From Bacteroides sp. (GTDB lineage Bacteria; Bacteroidota; Bacteroidia; Bacteroidales; Bacteroidaceae): a stretch of DNA of 5,883 nucleotides. Made by a program: the position numbers and the translations under genes. The stretch's first letter is position 1. Every line of letters begins with the position of its first letter. Shown here one piece after another: positions 1-5,704 of this stretch. The notes under the pieces were generated by a model. That model saw only the letters and a program-made list of their open reading frames with translations, was not told the origin of the DNA and did no database searches. The stretch lies in assembly GCA_030151635.1 (NCBI GenBank), contig JASLDF010000031.1, forward strand, positions 1 to 5,883. The letters run 5' to 3'.

Positions 1-46
1 GTAACAAAAAGAGTTGTATATTCGCTTCACAACAAACCGAAAAACT

Positions 47-994
47 ATGAATAAATTTCTACTAGCACTACTTTCACTCCTAATAATAAGCTGTATGGGA
101 AATGGGAACAAAACGAATACAGGGACTGATAGCGAAGCTAATACAGAATTAAACGACCCTAACCTAGACTTTAATGACTCGACCATTATTTATGGAGGTG
201 GAATAGATTTAGAATACGACGAGATGATAGAATCTAGCGATATCTGGGGAGACTTAACTGATTCTAAACTTACATTTACAACCTTCATGCAGGCAGACAC
301 CATACCATTTGACCTCAATGGAACCCCTGAAAAAATACACACTTTTATAAAAATAGAATATCCCAATAGAGGACTGGAGCGAAAAATTATTGATAAAATA
401 AATAAACAACTTCAATGGGCCATATCAGGTAAAAACACGCAACGAACCATTCAAGATGAAGCCATTCTGTTAATTCGCAACATTGCACTACAACATATTG
501 CTATAATAAACCAAAACCAAGAATCTCATCATGCAAGATACATTAGCAATGAAGATTATCAAATTAGCATTAATATATCTGTAATTCGTTCCTATAAAAA
601 CTACTTAGCAATGGTCGTTCATAAAGACACACAAAGAAAAGATTCGCAACTCACTTACCTTAACTTTGATTTAGAAACGGGAGAAGTATTTACTTTAAAA
701 AACATTCTATCTAATCAGTCTCAAGAAATTCTTTTATTCAACAAAAATATAAATGAAAGAATAAGCATCATTTATGATAGATCAAATAATGATATTCATT
801 TTCCTACCCCAACCCAATTTTATCTGGCACCTGGTTTCATTTCTTTAAACTACCAATACCATGAATTATCTCCCCTAACAGAAGGTACACAAGCTATTTA
901 CATTCCATATTCCGAAATTAAAAATCAGCTAAATTTAAACAACAAACTACTTTTACAAGCTACAAATATAACTCAAATTGATAATTTCGAATAG
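47..994 (+). CDS. Putative lipoprotein, divergent DUF3298-like paralog 1
   Basis: Predicted 315-residue envelope lipoprotein of unknown function. The reading frame stays open upstream to a TTG at 14, but I chose the ATG at 47. From there the protein opens with a textbook lipoprotein signal: MNK, a hydrophobic stretch, then the lipobox I-I-S-C with the lipidated cysteine at residue 16. An acidic, low-complexity linker follows (about residues 20-75). The region at about 98-160 aligns by eye with the helical N-terminal part of the fourth gene of this array (KIN.. near 118). The motif NFDLETGEVFTLKNIL (206-221) and the C-terminal IYIPYSEI (284-291) match the DUF3298 pattern. The GGAHG expected about 10-15 residues before FDL is missing; about 188-200 is polar and charged instead. 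No catalytic residues are recognised. This is the most divergent and longest of four adjacent paralogs. The family assignment is an inference from these motifs; secretion is well supported. Confidence 0.75.
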   Translation: MNKFLLALLSLLIISCMGNGNKTNTGTDSEANTELNDPNLDFNDSTIIYGGGIDLEYDEMIESSDIWGDLTDSKLTFTTFMQADTIPFDLNGTPEKIHTFIKIEYPNRGLERKIIDKINKQLQWAISGKNTQRTIQDEAILLIRNIALQHIAIINQNQESHHARYISNEDYQISINISVIRSYKNYLAMVVHKDTQRKDSQLTYLNFDLETGEVFTLKNILSNQSQEILLFNKNINERISIIYDRSNNDIHFPTPTQFYLAPGFISLNYQYHELSPLTEGTQAIYIPYSEIKNQLNLNNKLLLQATNITQIDNFE

Positions 995-1033
995 TTATGA
1001 AGATAGTATCTTTCATATAAAGAAGCAGTCAAC

Positions 1034-1053
1034 TTAAAATTAATTTAAAATTA
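1034..1053. repeat. Two 9-base direct repeats with 11-base period
   Basis: TTAAAATTA occurs at 1034-1042 and again at 1045-1053, so the copies are offset by 11 bases, about one helical turn. They abut the TTG of the putative -33 element at 1054. The position resembles an A/T-rich UP element or a site for a protein binding one face of the helix. The DNA is so AT-rich that chance is a real alternative. Confidence 0.45.
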
Positions 1054-1087
1054 TTGACAATATAATATAATTAAATACTTATCTTAG
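1054..1087 (+). promoter_or_regulatory. Putative Bacteroidota promoter for the gene at 1300
   Basis: TTGAC at 1054-1058 and TATCTTAG at 1080-1087 resemble the Bacteroidota consensus of a -33 TTG and a -7 TAnnTTTG, with one mismatch in the -7. The two are separated by 23 bases, the upper end of the usual range. Transcription would start near 1093-1096 and run through a long leader. This is a pattern match only. Confidence 0.4.
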
Positions 1088-1165
1088 CCTTCAGAATTAA
1101 GAAGAAATTAAACTTACAGAATTTAGCTTATATATTAAATAGACTTAACAGGTCTCAAACGCAGG

Positions 1166-1187
1166 TTCATTTACAATACTAAATGAA
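1166..1187 (+). repeat. Perfect inverted repeat in leader of gene at 1300
   Basis: TTCATTTA (1166-1173) and TAAATGAA (1180-1187) are perfect reverse complements around a 6-base loop (CAATAC). In RNA two outer G-U pairs (1164-1165 with 1188-1189) would extend the stem to ten pairs. No T-run follows, so it is not a typical terminator. It could be a leader hairpin or an operator; function is unknown. Confidence 0.45.
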
Positions 1188-1299
1188 TTAAACATGACTA
1201 TAAACTATAAACCAAATAGTTAAACTAACAGATATAGACTAAGGTTTAATTACTGAAAACTTACTGAAATTATAAATATAATATTAACCTATTTTAGCT

Positions 1300-2148
1300 A
1301 TGAATAAAAGAATATTCTTTTTAGCGAGCCTATTAATGGTGATTGGAATTAACACCACAACTAAAGCTTATACAAAAGCATCATTCAAATCAAAAAAAAC
1401 TGAAGCAGTTATTGCTGTAAAAGACAGCTATGCTGCCCCAAAAATGAGCGTACTAGTAAGAATTCCGCATATAGAGGAAAGCGAAGACTTTATTATTACT
1501 CCAATTTTAAATAGTTCATTGATTGGAGATTGCTTAGGCAAAACTTATCAAGATATGGAAGTGAGCAAAGCCTTGGATATGTATATAAACGATTTCGGCT
1601 CCAAATTCCTTACTCGCATGGAAAGAGTAAGATCAAAGTCGCCGAAAGCTTTTGACGGTCAAACTTTTGATTATACTTCTACAACTAAAGTCAACCAAGT
1701 ACTTTACAAAGTTCTTTCTACACAACAAACTATCGAAGAGTTTAACGAAGAGTCTCAAGATCCTATTACGATTACAAGATACTTCAATTACAATCTTAAC
1801 ACGGGTTTACCATTAAGATTGAAAGATATTTTCGTGAGTGCATACGATTTACAAATACTTGAAATAATGCACCGTCAGTTTGTTGAAGTATATCGTTACA
1901 CACCTGGAGCAACATCTATTGAAACGCCACGTTTCGTGACTGAAAATATTGAGATTTCCAAAGAAGGTATTAAATTCGTTTATGAACCAAAATCTATTTC
2001 GAATAACTACGACAAACAGTATGAAATTTTCTTAAGTTATGAGGAATTAAGTACTGTCATTCAAAATGACTTCTACAAACTAATAGAGCCACAAAAAGAA
2101 AAACCCCTTAAAGTTAATCGTGCATACGATGCAAATAGAAGATTTTAG
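1300..2148 (+). CDS. Secreted DUF3298-like protein, paralog 2
   Basis: Predicted 282-residue exported protein of unknown function. It starts with a signal peptide: MNKR, a hydrophobic core (5-17), and a likely signal peptidase I site after T-K-A at residue 23. No lipobox cysteine is present, unlike the first and fourth copies. Residues 49-108 match the N-terminal part of the other paralogs, including CLGKTY (78-83) and a helix with ALDMYINDFGSKF (91-103). NYNLNTGLPLRLKDIF (163-178) is the conserved strand-turn-helix motif. ISKEGIKFVYEP (219-230) and FLSYEEL (244-250) align with LTKEGIRFIYP and IIPYKEL of the fourth copy. The GGAHG hallmark is replaced by an acidic stretch (145-156, EEFNEESQDPIT). 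A basic tail (261-282) extends beyond the domain. There is no Shine-Dalgarno before the ATG. A strong terminator follows the stop. Family membership is good by motif order; the ligand and role are unknown. Confidence 0.8.
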   Translation: MNKRIFFLASLLMVIGINTTTKAYTKASFKSKKTEAVIAVKDSYAAPKMSVLVRIPHIEESEDFIITPILNSSLIGDCLGKTYQDMEVSKALDMYINDFGSKFLTRMERVRSKSPKAFDGQTFDYTSTTKVNQVLYKVLSTQQTIEEFNEESQDPITITRYFNYNLNTGLPLRLKDIFVSAYDLQILEIMHRQFVEVYRYTPGATSIETPRFVTENIEISKEGIKFVYEPKSISNNYDKQYEIFLSYEELSTVIQNDFYKLIEPQKEKPLKVNRAYDANRRF

Positions 2149-2174
2149 TATTTTCATCTAAACAGATATAAGTC

Positions 2175-2216
2175 AGCGCTTCCATTGGATATTCACCAAT
2201 AGAAGCGCTTTTTTTT
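2175..2216 (+). terminator. Strong intrinsic terminator after the gene at 1300
   Basis: AGCGCTTC (2175-2182) pairs perfectly with GAAGCGCT (2202-2209). After one C/A mismatch the stem continues with ATTGG (2184-2188) to CCAAT (2196-2200), closing on a 7-base loop. Eight T residues (2209-2216) follow. It lies 26 bases after the stop at 2148 and should end that transcript, separating it from the gene at 2407. Confidence 0.92.
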
Positions 2217-2338
2217 CCTGAACACATTGCTTATGTGGTGAAATTTGAAATTAATTGACGTTTTTATAGCATATCATCATAATATTAGTTAATATTGCAA
2301 AAGATATTATAGATTGATATATATGAGCCCAAGATGGC

Positions 2339-2368
2339 CATATTAATGACAAACAAATGTCATATGTG
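2339..2368 (+). repeat. Leader hairpin upstream of the gene at 2407
   Basis: ATGACA (2346-2351) and TGTCAT (2358-2363) are perfect reverse complements around AACAAA. Past a 2-base bulge (2344-2345) the stem can extend with CATAT (2339-2343) against ATGTG (2364-2368), including one G-U pair. It ends 38 bases before the start codon and has no T-run. It could be a leader structure or an operator; chance is possible in DNA this AT-rich. Confidence 0.4.
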
Positions 2369-2406
2369 TGAACTGAATTACTTACAAATTTTTTAAATCT
2401 ACCCAA

Positions 2407-3192
2407 ATGAAAAGTAGAGTAACAATGCTATTATTAGCAGGTGCATGTGTTTTTACATTTTTTGGTTTCAAACAAATTCAAACAGAAAAAATGTTTTCAT
2501 TAGATAGTATTTACATATCTAAAAGCTTCGTGGACGATAATTCGGACAACATCCAAGAGACGAACTACTCCATTAAGATATCGTTACCTTTCATTAGCGA
2601 TTATGTTACTAAAGATGTACGTGATGAGATAAATAATAACATCATAAAAAATGCATTTGGAGATAAATACATGAACATATCGCCAAGTGAAGCTGCAGCT
2701 TTATTTGTTCAAGATAAAGCCAAGAACTTATCAAATAGATACAACACTTGTCCTAATGGTTTTTTTATCCACAAAATAACAAAGGCAGAGATTATTGATA
2801 GACAAATTTTGTGTTTAGAAAACTACAATGCTGATAACATAAATGATCTTGAACAGAAGACGAAATATCAGAACTTTGATTTAAACTCTGGAAAGAGACT
2901 ACAAATAAAAGATCTCTTTACCTCTGAGTACGAATCGGAATTTAAAAGCATCATTATTAATTCACTTCGTAGTGCCTATGAAAGCAAATACAATGTGCCT
3001 ATGAGTGCTTATAAATTAATGCAACTTGAACAAAACATCCTGATTCAAGAATCTTTTAGACTTAGTGATAGTGGTTTGTCTGTTTATTGCAACCTACCTA
3101 AATGGTTTGACAACAGTCAAACGGAAACAAGTATTACCATACCTTATAAATCACTATCTAAATTATTCAACAAAGACTACAAACTCATTTAA
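2407..3192 (+). CDS. Exported DUF3298-like protein, paralog 3
   Basis: Predicted 261-residue exported or membrane-anchored protein of unknown function. The N-terminus (MKSR, hydrophobic 7-21) is a signal sequence, but its type is unclear. Cys14 sits in A-G-A-C, yet the hydrophobic stretch continues past it, so a lipoprotein is unlikely; no clear signal peptidase I site is seen, so it may act as an anchor. Residues 53-110 match the N-terminal part of the paralogs (YSIKISLPF at 54-62, EINNNII at 74-80, AFGDKY at 83-88). NFDLNSGKRLQIKDLF (156-171) is the shared motif. The C-terminus carries RLSDSGLSVYC (218-228) and ITIPYKSLSKLF (243-254). GGAHG is absent; the equivalent region is polar (about 138-152, NYNADNINDLEQ). 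Three cysteines (115, 136, 228) are peculiar to this copy and could form a disulfide. No convincing promoter or Shine-Dalgarno precedes it, although a terminator upstream implies its own start of transcription. Confidence 0.8.
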   Translation: MKSRVTMLLLAGACVFTFFGFKQIQTEKMFSLDSIYISKSFVDDNSDNIQETNYSIKISLPFISDYVTKDVRDEINNNIIKNAFGDKYMNISPSEAAALFVQDKAKNLSNRYNTCPNGFFIHKITKAEIIDRQILCLENYNADNINDLEQKTKYQNFDLNSGKRLQIKDLFTSEYESEFKSIIINSLRSAYESKYNVPMSAYKLMQLEQNILIQESFRLSDSGLSVYCNLPKWFDNSQTETSITIPYKSLSKLFNKDYKLI

Positions 3193-3232
3193 ATAAGTCA
3201 AAAGGCTTATTCATTTAAATATTTTATTTATA

Positions 3233-3261
3233 TTGACTAAATATAAAACATGTTTAGTTAA
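3233..3261 (+). promoter_or_regulatory. Imperfect palindrome between paralogs 3 and 4
   Basis: TTGACTAAA (3233-3241) and TTTAGTTAA (3253-3261) form a 9-base inverted repeat with an 11-base spacer. The only mismatch is G/T, which would be a G-U pair in RNA. Five T residues (3262-3266) follow directly, so it could be a weak AT-rich terminator of the gene ending at 3192. The left arm also supplies a TTGAC, and TAATTTTT (3259-3266) is a poor -7 match 23 bases later, so an operator over a promoter is the other reading. The sequence does not decide. Confidence 0.35.
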
Positions 3262-3278
3262 TTTTTAAAATACACATT

Positions 3279-4088
3279 ATGAATAAGTCTTTACTTTCAC
3301 GATTAGTATTAGTTACTCTTCTTTTCGCATCTTGCTCACAAGCACCAGACCTTAACATTAAATCATACAACAAGAGCGAAACTGCTAATTTAAATGACAG
3401 TGCCAATGCTCCTTTTTGCGAAATCGCAATAGAGCTTGATGTTATTGAAAACCCGAAACAAGATACCGTACTTAATAAAATCAACACGACACTTATTGAA
3501 GCTGTTTTAGGCAGTAGTTTTATCAATCTGGATTATACCGAGGCTATTAACTCCTATATTAGTGGATATTCACAAGAATACATCAACAGTATCAACCCTC
3601 TCTACTTAGATGAAATTGCGTCTATTAATGATAATAATGACATGCCATCAGCAGCTTTTATGTATGAACTTGCTAATAAAACAAGAATATCAACGATAAG
3701 TCCTAACTACATCTCATTCAAAAATGAATTTTTCTCTTATGCCGGTGGTGCACATGGTATGTATAGTACAACCTATATGGGATTTGATTTAAAAACGGGA
3801 GAACCTTTAACACTTAAAGATATATTCAATGTAGATTTTGAGTTAAAATTAACTGAAGTCATCTACGAGAAACTTGTCGGTTACTATTTTGAAGATTCTT
3901 TTTTTGATTTAAAAGAGGATTTGAAACCTATTGAGAATTTTGAGTTAACTAAAGAAGGAATCAGATTTATATATCCGCTTTATCAAATAGCTCCTTATTC
4001 TTTAGGAGAACCAACTGTTATTATTCCCTACAAAGAGCTTGACTCAATACTAAATAAAACAAACCCTATTGTCAAAAATTTCATCTAA
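3279..4088 (+). CDS. DUF3298 domain lipoprotein (RsiV/PdaC C-terminal type)
   Basis: Predicted 269-residue lipoprotein and the clearest family member of the four paralogs. The signal is MNKSLLSR plus a hydrophobic core ending in the lipobox F-A-S-C, with Cys19 lipidated. The N-terminal region (about 45-135, with KINTTLIEAVLG at 67-78 and AINSYISGYSQEY at 89-101) resembles the DUF4163-like part usual in this family. The core is FFSYAGGAHG (151-160), then MGFDLKTGEPLTLKDIF (167-183), then LTKEGIRFIYPLYQIAPYSLG (223-243, given here as three joined blocks) and VIIPYKEL (247-254). These are the diagnostic DUF3298 motifs. Known relatives include the extracellular domain of the Bacillus anti-sigma factor RsiV, which binds lysozyme, and the N-terminal part of the deacetylase PdaC. 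Neither the RsiV cytoplasmic domain nor a deacetylase domain is present, so this is a stand-alone envelope module. Its binding partner is unknown. A strong terminator follows at 4172. Confidence 0.9.
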   Translation: MNKSLLSRLVLVTLLFASCSQAPDLNIKSYNKSETANLNDSANAPFCEIAIELDVIENPKQDTVLNKINTTLIEAVLGSSFINLDYTEAINSYISGYSQEYINSINPLYLDEIASINDNNDMPSAAFMYELANKTRISTISPNYISFKNEFFSYAGGAHGMYSTTYMGFDLKTGEPLTLKDIFNVDFELKLTEVIYEKLVGYYFEDSFFDLKEDLKPIENFELTKEGIRFIYPLYQIAPYSLGEPTVIIPYKELDSILNKTNPIVKNFI

Positions 4089-4171
4089 ACAAAAGACTGC
4101 ATTCGAAGCAAACATTTAACCTCTAACAGTCTCAAAAGAAAGATGTAGAGTAAAATCCTTACAACATATAT

Positions 4172-4220
4172 AAAAGCCTTTGCTAAAATATCTCTAGAAT
4201 ATTTCAGCAAGGGCTTTTTT
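4172..4220 (+). terminator. Very strong intrinsic terminator after the DUF3298 array
   Basis: AAAAGCC (4172-4178) pairs with GGCTTTT (4212-4218). The stem continues through a T-G wobble and TTGCT with AGCAA, one A/C mismatch, then AAATAT (4186-4191) with ATATTT (4199-4204). That is about 19 pairs closing on a 7-base loop. The T-run (4215-4220) is partly in the stem. It lies 83 bases after the stop at 4088 and should insulate rsmG from the upstream genes. Confidence 0.93.
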
Positions 4221-4234
4221 GTTTCCTATATTTG
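4201..4234 (+). promoter_or_regulatory. Putative promoter of the rsmG cluster
   Basis: TATATTTG (4227-4234) is an exact match to the Bacteroidota -7 element TAnnTTTG. The best -33 candidate is the imperfect TTTC at 4202-4205, 21 bases upstream and inside the descending arm of the terminator. Transcription would begin near 4240, giving rsmG a leader of about 147 bases. The -7 match is good, the -33 poor. Confidence 0.42.
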
Positions 4235-4239
4235 TTCTT

Positions 4240-4342
4240 ATAATGTGTACCCCTCCTAAAACGAAATATAAAAGAACACGAGTAGTAGATTATGAATCAT
4301 ATTTTTCATAATTTAAAGCCTAAATAGTGCGAGACACATTAT
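4240..4342 (+). repeat. Nested inverted repeats in the rsmG leader
   Basis: The outer pair is ATAATGTGT (4240-4248) with ACACATTAT (4334-4342), a perfect 9-base match. The inner pair is ATTATGAA (4289-4296) with TTCATAAT (4305-4312), a perfect 8-base match with an 8-base spacer. If transcribed from near 4240, the outer pair would close nearly the whole leader into one domain with the inner hairpin inside it. I recognise no known RNA family. Chance pairing is possible. Confidence 0.4.
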
Positions 4343-4387
4343 TATACAGAATTATTAATTATAACTAGATATAACGTATTAACAACA

Positions 4388-5011
4388 ATGGAGTTAATCC
4401 TCAAGTATTTCCCCAATTTAAGTGAAGCACAAATTAAACAATTTGAAGCTCTATACGATTTGTACATTGATTGGAATTCTAAAATCAACGTCATTTCAAG
4501 AAAAGATATTGAAAACCTATATGAACATCACGTCCTACATTCGTTAGGAATTGCAAAAGTCATAAATTTTAAGCCTGGATCAAAAGTTATGGACTTAGGA
4601 ACAGGTGGTGGCTTTCCAGGTGTTCCATTAGCCATTTTATTTCCAGATACTCACTTTCATTTGGTAGATAGTATTCGAAAAAAAGTACATGTCGCAGAGG
4701 AAGTTGCTAATGCCATCGGCCTAAAAAACATCAGCTTTAGACATGCAAGAGCTCAAGAAGAAAAACAACTTTTCGATTTTGTTGTTAGTAGAGCAGTGAT
4801 GCCACTGATTGACTTGGTTGATATCATCAAGAAGAACATTTCTAAAAAACAAAACAATGCATTGCCTAATGGACTTATTTGTCTAAAAGGTGGTGAGCTT
4901 GAAAAAGAAACGATGCCGGTAAAAAACCGTACAAGCATCTTCGACCTGAATAGCGAGTTTGCTGAGGAGTTCTTTGAAACCAAGAAAGTGGTTTATGTTG
5001 CACTTGTATAG
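4388..5011 (+). CDS. rsmG: 16S rRNA (guanine(527)-N7)-methyltransferase RsmG
   Basis: RsmG (also called GidB) transfers a methyl group from S-adenosylmethionine to N7 of G527 in 16S rRNA, in the decoding-site region of the 30S subunit; it is cytoplasmic. The 207 residues match the usual family length. The N-terminal helical part contains LYDLYIDWNSKINVISRK (22-39) and EHHVLHSLG (46-54), both typical of the family. The SAM-binding motif I is VMDLGTGGGFPGVPLA (67-82), followed by the acidic LVDS (92-95) and KK (98-99). FVVSRAV (131-137) and LICLKGGE (163-170) are the later conserved motifs. The ATG at 4388 gives the expected N-terminus and has no Shine-Dalgarno. In other bacteria loss of RsmG gives low-level streptomycin resistance. 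It is the first gene of a likely operon; the next gene starts 11 bases after its stop. The protein appears intact. Confidence 0.97.
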   Translation: MELILKYFPNLSEAQIKQFEALYDLYIDWNSKINVISRKDIENLYEHHVLHSLGIAKVINFKPGSKVMDLGTGGGFPGVPLAILFPDTHFHLVDSIRKKVHVAEEVANAIGLKNISFRHARAQEEKQLFDFVVSRAVMPLIDLVDIIKKNISKKQNNALPNGLICLKGGELEKETMPVKNRTSIFDLNSEFAEEFFETKKVVYVALV

Positions 5012-5022
5012 AAAATAAAATT

Positions 5023-5679
5023 ATGAAGATAAAGAAATTTGAATTTAACATGTTTCCTGTAAACTGCTACGTTTTATGGGATGAAGATACAAAAGATGCT
5101 GTAGTTATTGATCCAGGTTGCTTCTTTGCACCAGAAAAAGAGGCTTTTAAAAGCTTTATTCAAGAAAATGGATTAAAACTTACGCACCTTTTAAACACAC
5201 ACCTTCACCTAGATCATATTTTAGGTAATCCTTTTGTTTGTAATGAATACGGACTAAAAGCAGAAGCTAATCAAGACGACGAATTTTGGTTAGAAGGTGC
5301 AAAGCAACAAGCTAGAATGTTTGGCTTTGAAATTCAAGAAGAACAAGTTCCGTTGGGAAAATACCTAAACGAAGGAGACCAAATTAAATTTGGGAATCAG
5401 GTGCTTGATATTATTAAAGTTCCAGGTCACTCGCCAGGTAGCTTGGTTTTCTACAATAAACAAACGGGCGATTTATTTGCTGGCGACGTACTATTCTTAA
5501 ATAGCGTGGGAAGAGCCGACCTCCAAGGGGGTAATTTTAAAGACCTTAAGGAGAATATTATCAAAAAACTTTTTATCTTACCTAACGAATCGGTTGTACA
5601 CCCAGGACACGGTCCTTCTACAACAATTGGTAATGAAAAAATGTATAACCCATTCTTTACAAATACCGAGAGTCATTAA
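5023..5679 (+). CDS. MBL-fold metallohydrolase, glyoxalase II-like (YcbL type)
   Basis: A 218-residue cytoplasmic metallo-beta-lactamase-fold hydrolase, complete by motif content. The metal-binding motif T-H-L-H-L-D-H supplies His60, His62, Asp64 and His65. His136 in VPGHSPGS, Asp155 in FAGDVLF and His196 in HPGHGPST complete the two-metal site of the fold. LNSVGRADLQGGN (159-171) and the ending TIGNEKMYNPFF (201-212) are typical of the short, YcbL-like branch of the glyoxalase II family, which lacks the long C-terminal substrate-binding domain of true GloB. A thioester such as S-lactoylglutathione is a possible substrate, but many Bacteroidota lack glutathione, so the natural substrate is uncertain. 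It starts 11 bases after rsmG and ends 25 bases before gcvP, with no terminator between, so co-transcription is likely. There is no signal peptide. Confidence 0.95.
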   Translation: MKIKKFEFNMFPVNCYVLWDEDTKDAVVIDPGCFFAPEKEAFKSFIQENGLKLTHLLNTHLHLDHILGNPFVCNEYGLKAEANQDDEFWLEGAKQQARMFGFEIQEEQVPLGKYLNEGDQIKFGNQVLDIIKVPGHSPGSLVFYNKQTGDLFAGDVLFLNSVGRADLQGGNFKDLKENIIKKLFILPNESVVHPGHGPSTTIGNEKMYNPFFTNTESH

Positions 5680-5704
5680 GTGTTAAACTATTAAATATAA
5701 TACT

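Larger units (their letters stand above)
995..1299. other. 305-base AT-rich intergenic region with promoter and leader signals
   Basis: No gene is supportable here; the longest ATG-initiated frames are only about ten codons. The stretch begins with a short bulged hairpin just after the stop codon (997-1016, no T-run, so a poor terminator). It continues with a direct repeat at 1034-1053, a promoter-like pair at 1054-1087, a perfect 8-base inverted repeat at 1166-1187, and a tandem copy of ACTATAA at 1197-1210. If the promoter is real, the next gene has a 5' leader of about 200 bases. I do not recognise any known riboswitch in it. Confidence 0.6.
4089..4387. other. Intergenic region between the DUF3298 array and rsmG
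   Basis: About 300 bases without a supportable gene. In order it holds an 83-base 3' untranslated stretch (with a weak AGACTG / CAGTCT pair at 4094-4099 and 4127-4132), the strong terminator at 4172-4220, a -7-like promoter element at 4227-4234, and a leader of about 145 bases with two nested inverted repeats. It is the boundary between the two transcription units of the window. Confidence 0.65.

Noticed and set aside
17..24. TATATTCG as a -7 promoter element for the first gene
   Set aside because: One mismatch, and any -33 element would lie outside the window, so it cannot be judged.
14..46. Upstream extension of the first gene to a TTG start at 14
   Set aside because: It would place 11 polar residues before a textbook lipoprotein signal; the ATG at 47 gives the normal MNK plus hydrophobic core.
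1194..1223. Nine-codon frame (MTINYKPNS) as a leader peptide before the gene at 1300
   Set aside because: Too short and without a ribosome site or amino-acid bias to support it.
1290..1297. TATTTTAG as a -7 promoter element
   Set aside because: Ends two bases before the ATG at 1300, so it cannot drive that gene with a normal leader.
2290..2297. TAATATTG as the -7 element for the gene at 2407
   Set aside because: The nearest TTGAC (2255-2259) is more than 30 bases away from it, beyond the usual spacing.
3192..3211. AATAAG / CTTATT hairpin as a terminator after the gene at 2407
   Set aside because: Only six AT-rich pairs and no T-run follows.
3254..3526. 90-residue minus-strand open frame with a hydrophobic N-terminal part
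   Set aside because: Lies almost wholly antisense to the well-supported lipoprotein gene at 3279; hydrophobicity is the reverse reading of that gene's codons.
4094..4132. AGACTG / CAGTCT inverted repeat as an RNA gene or structure
   Set aside because: Six pairs with a 27-base loop are expected by chance in a region of this size.
4753..4983. 76-residue minus-strand open frame
   Set aside because: Entirely antisense to rsmG, which has all family motifs through this region.
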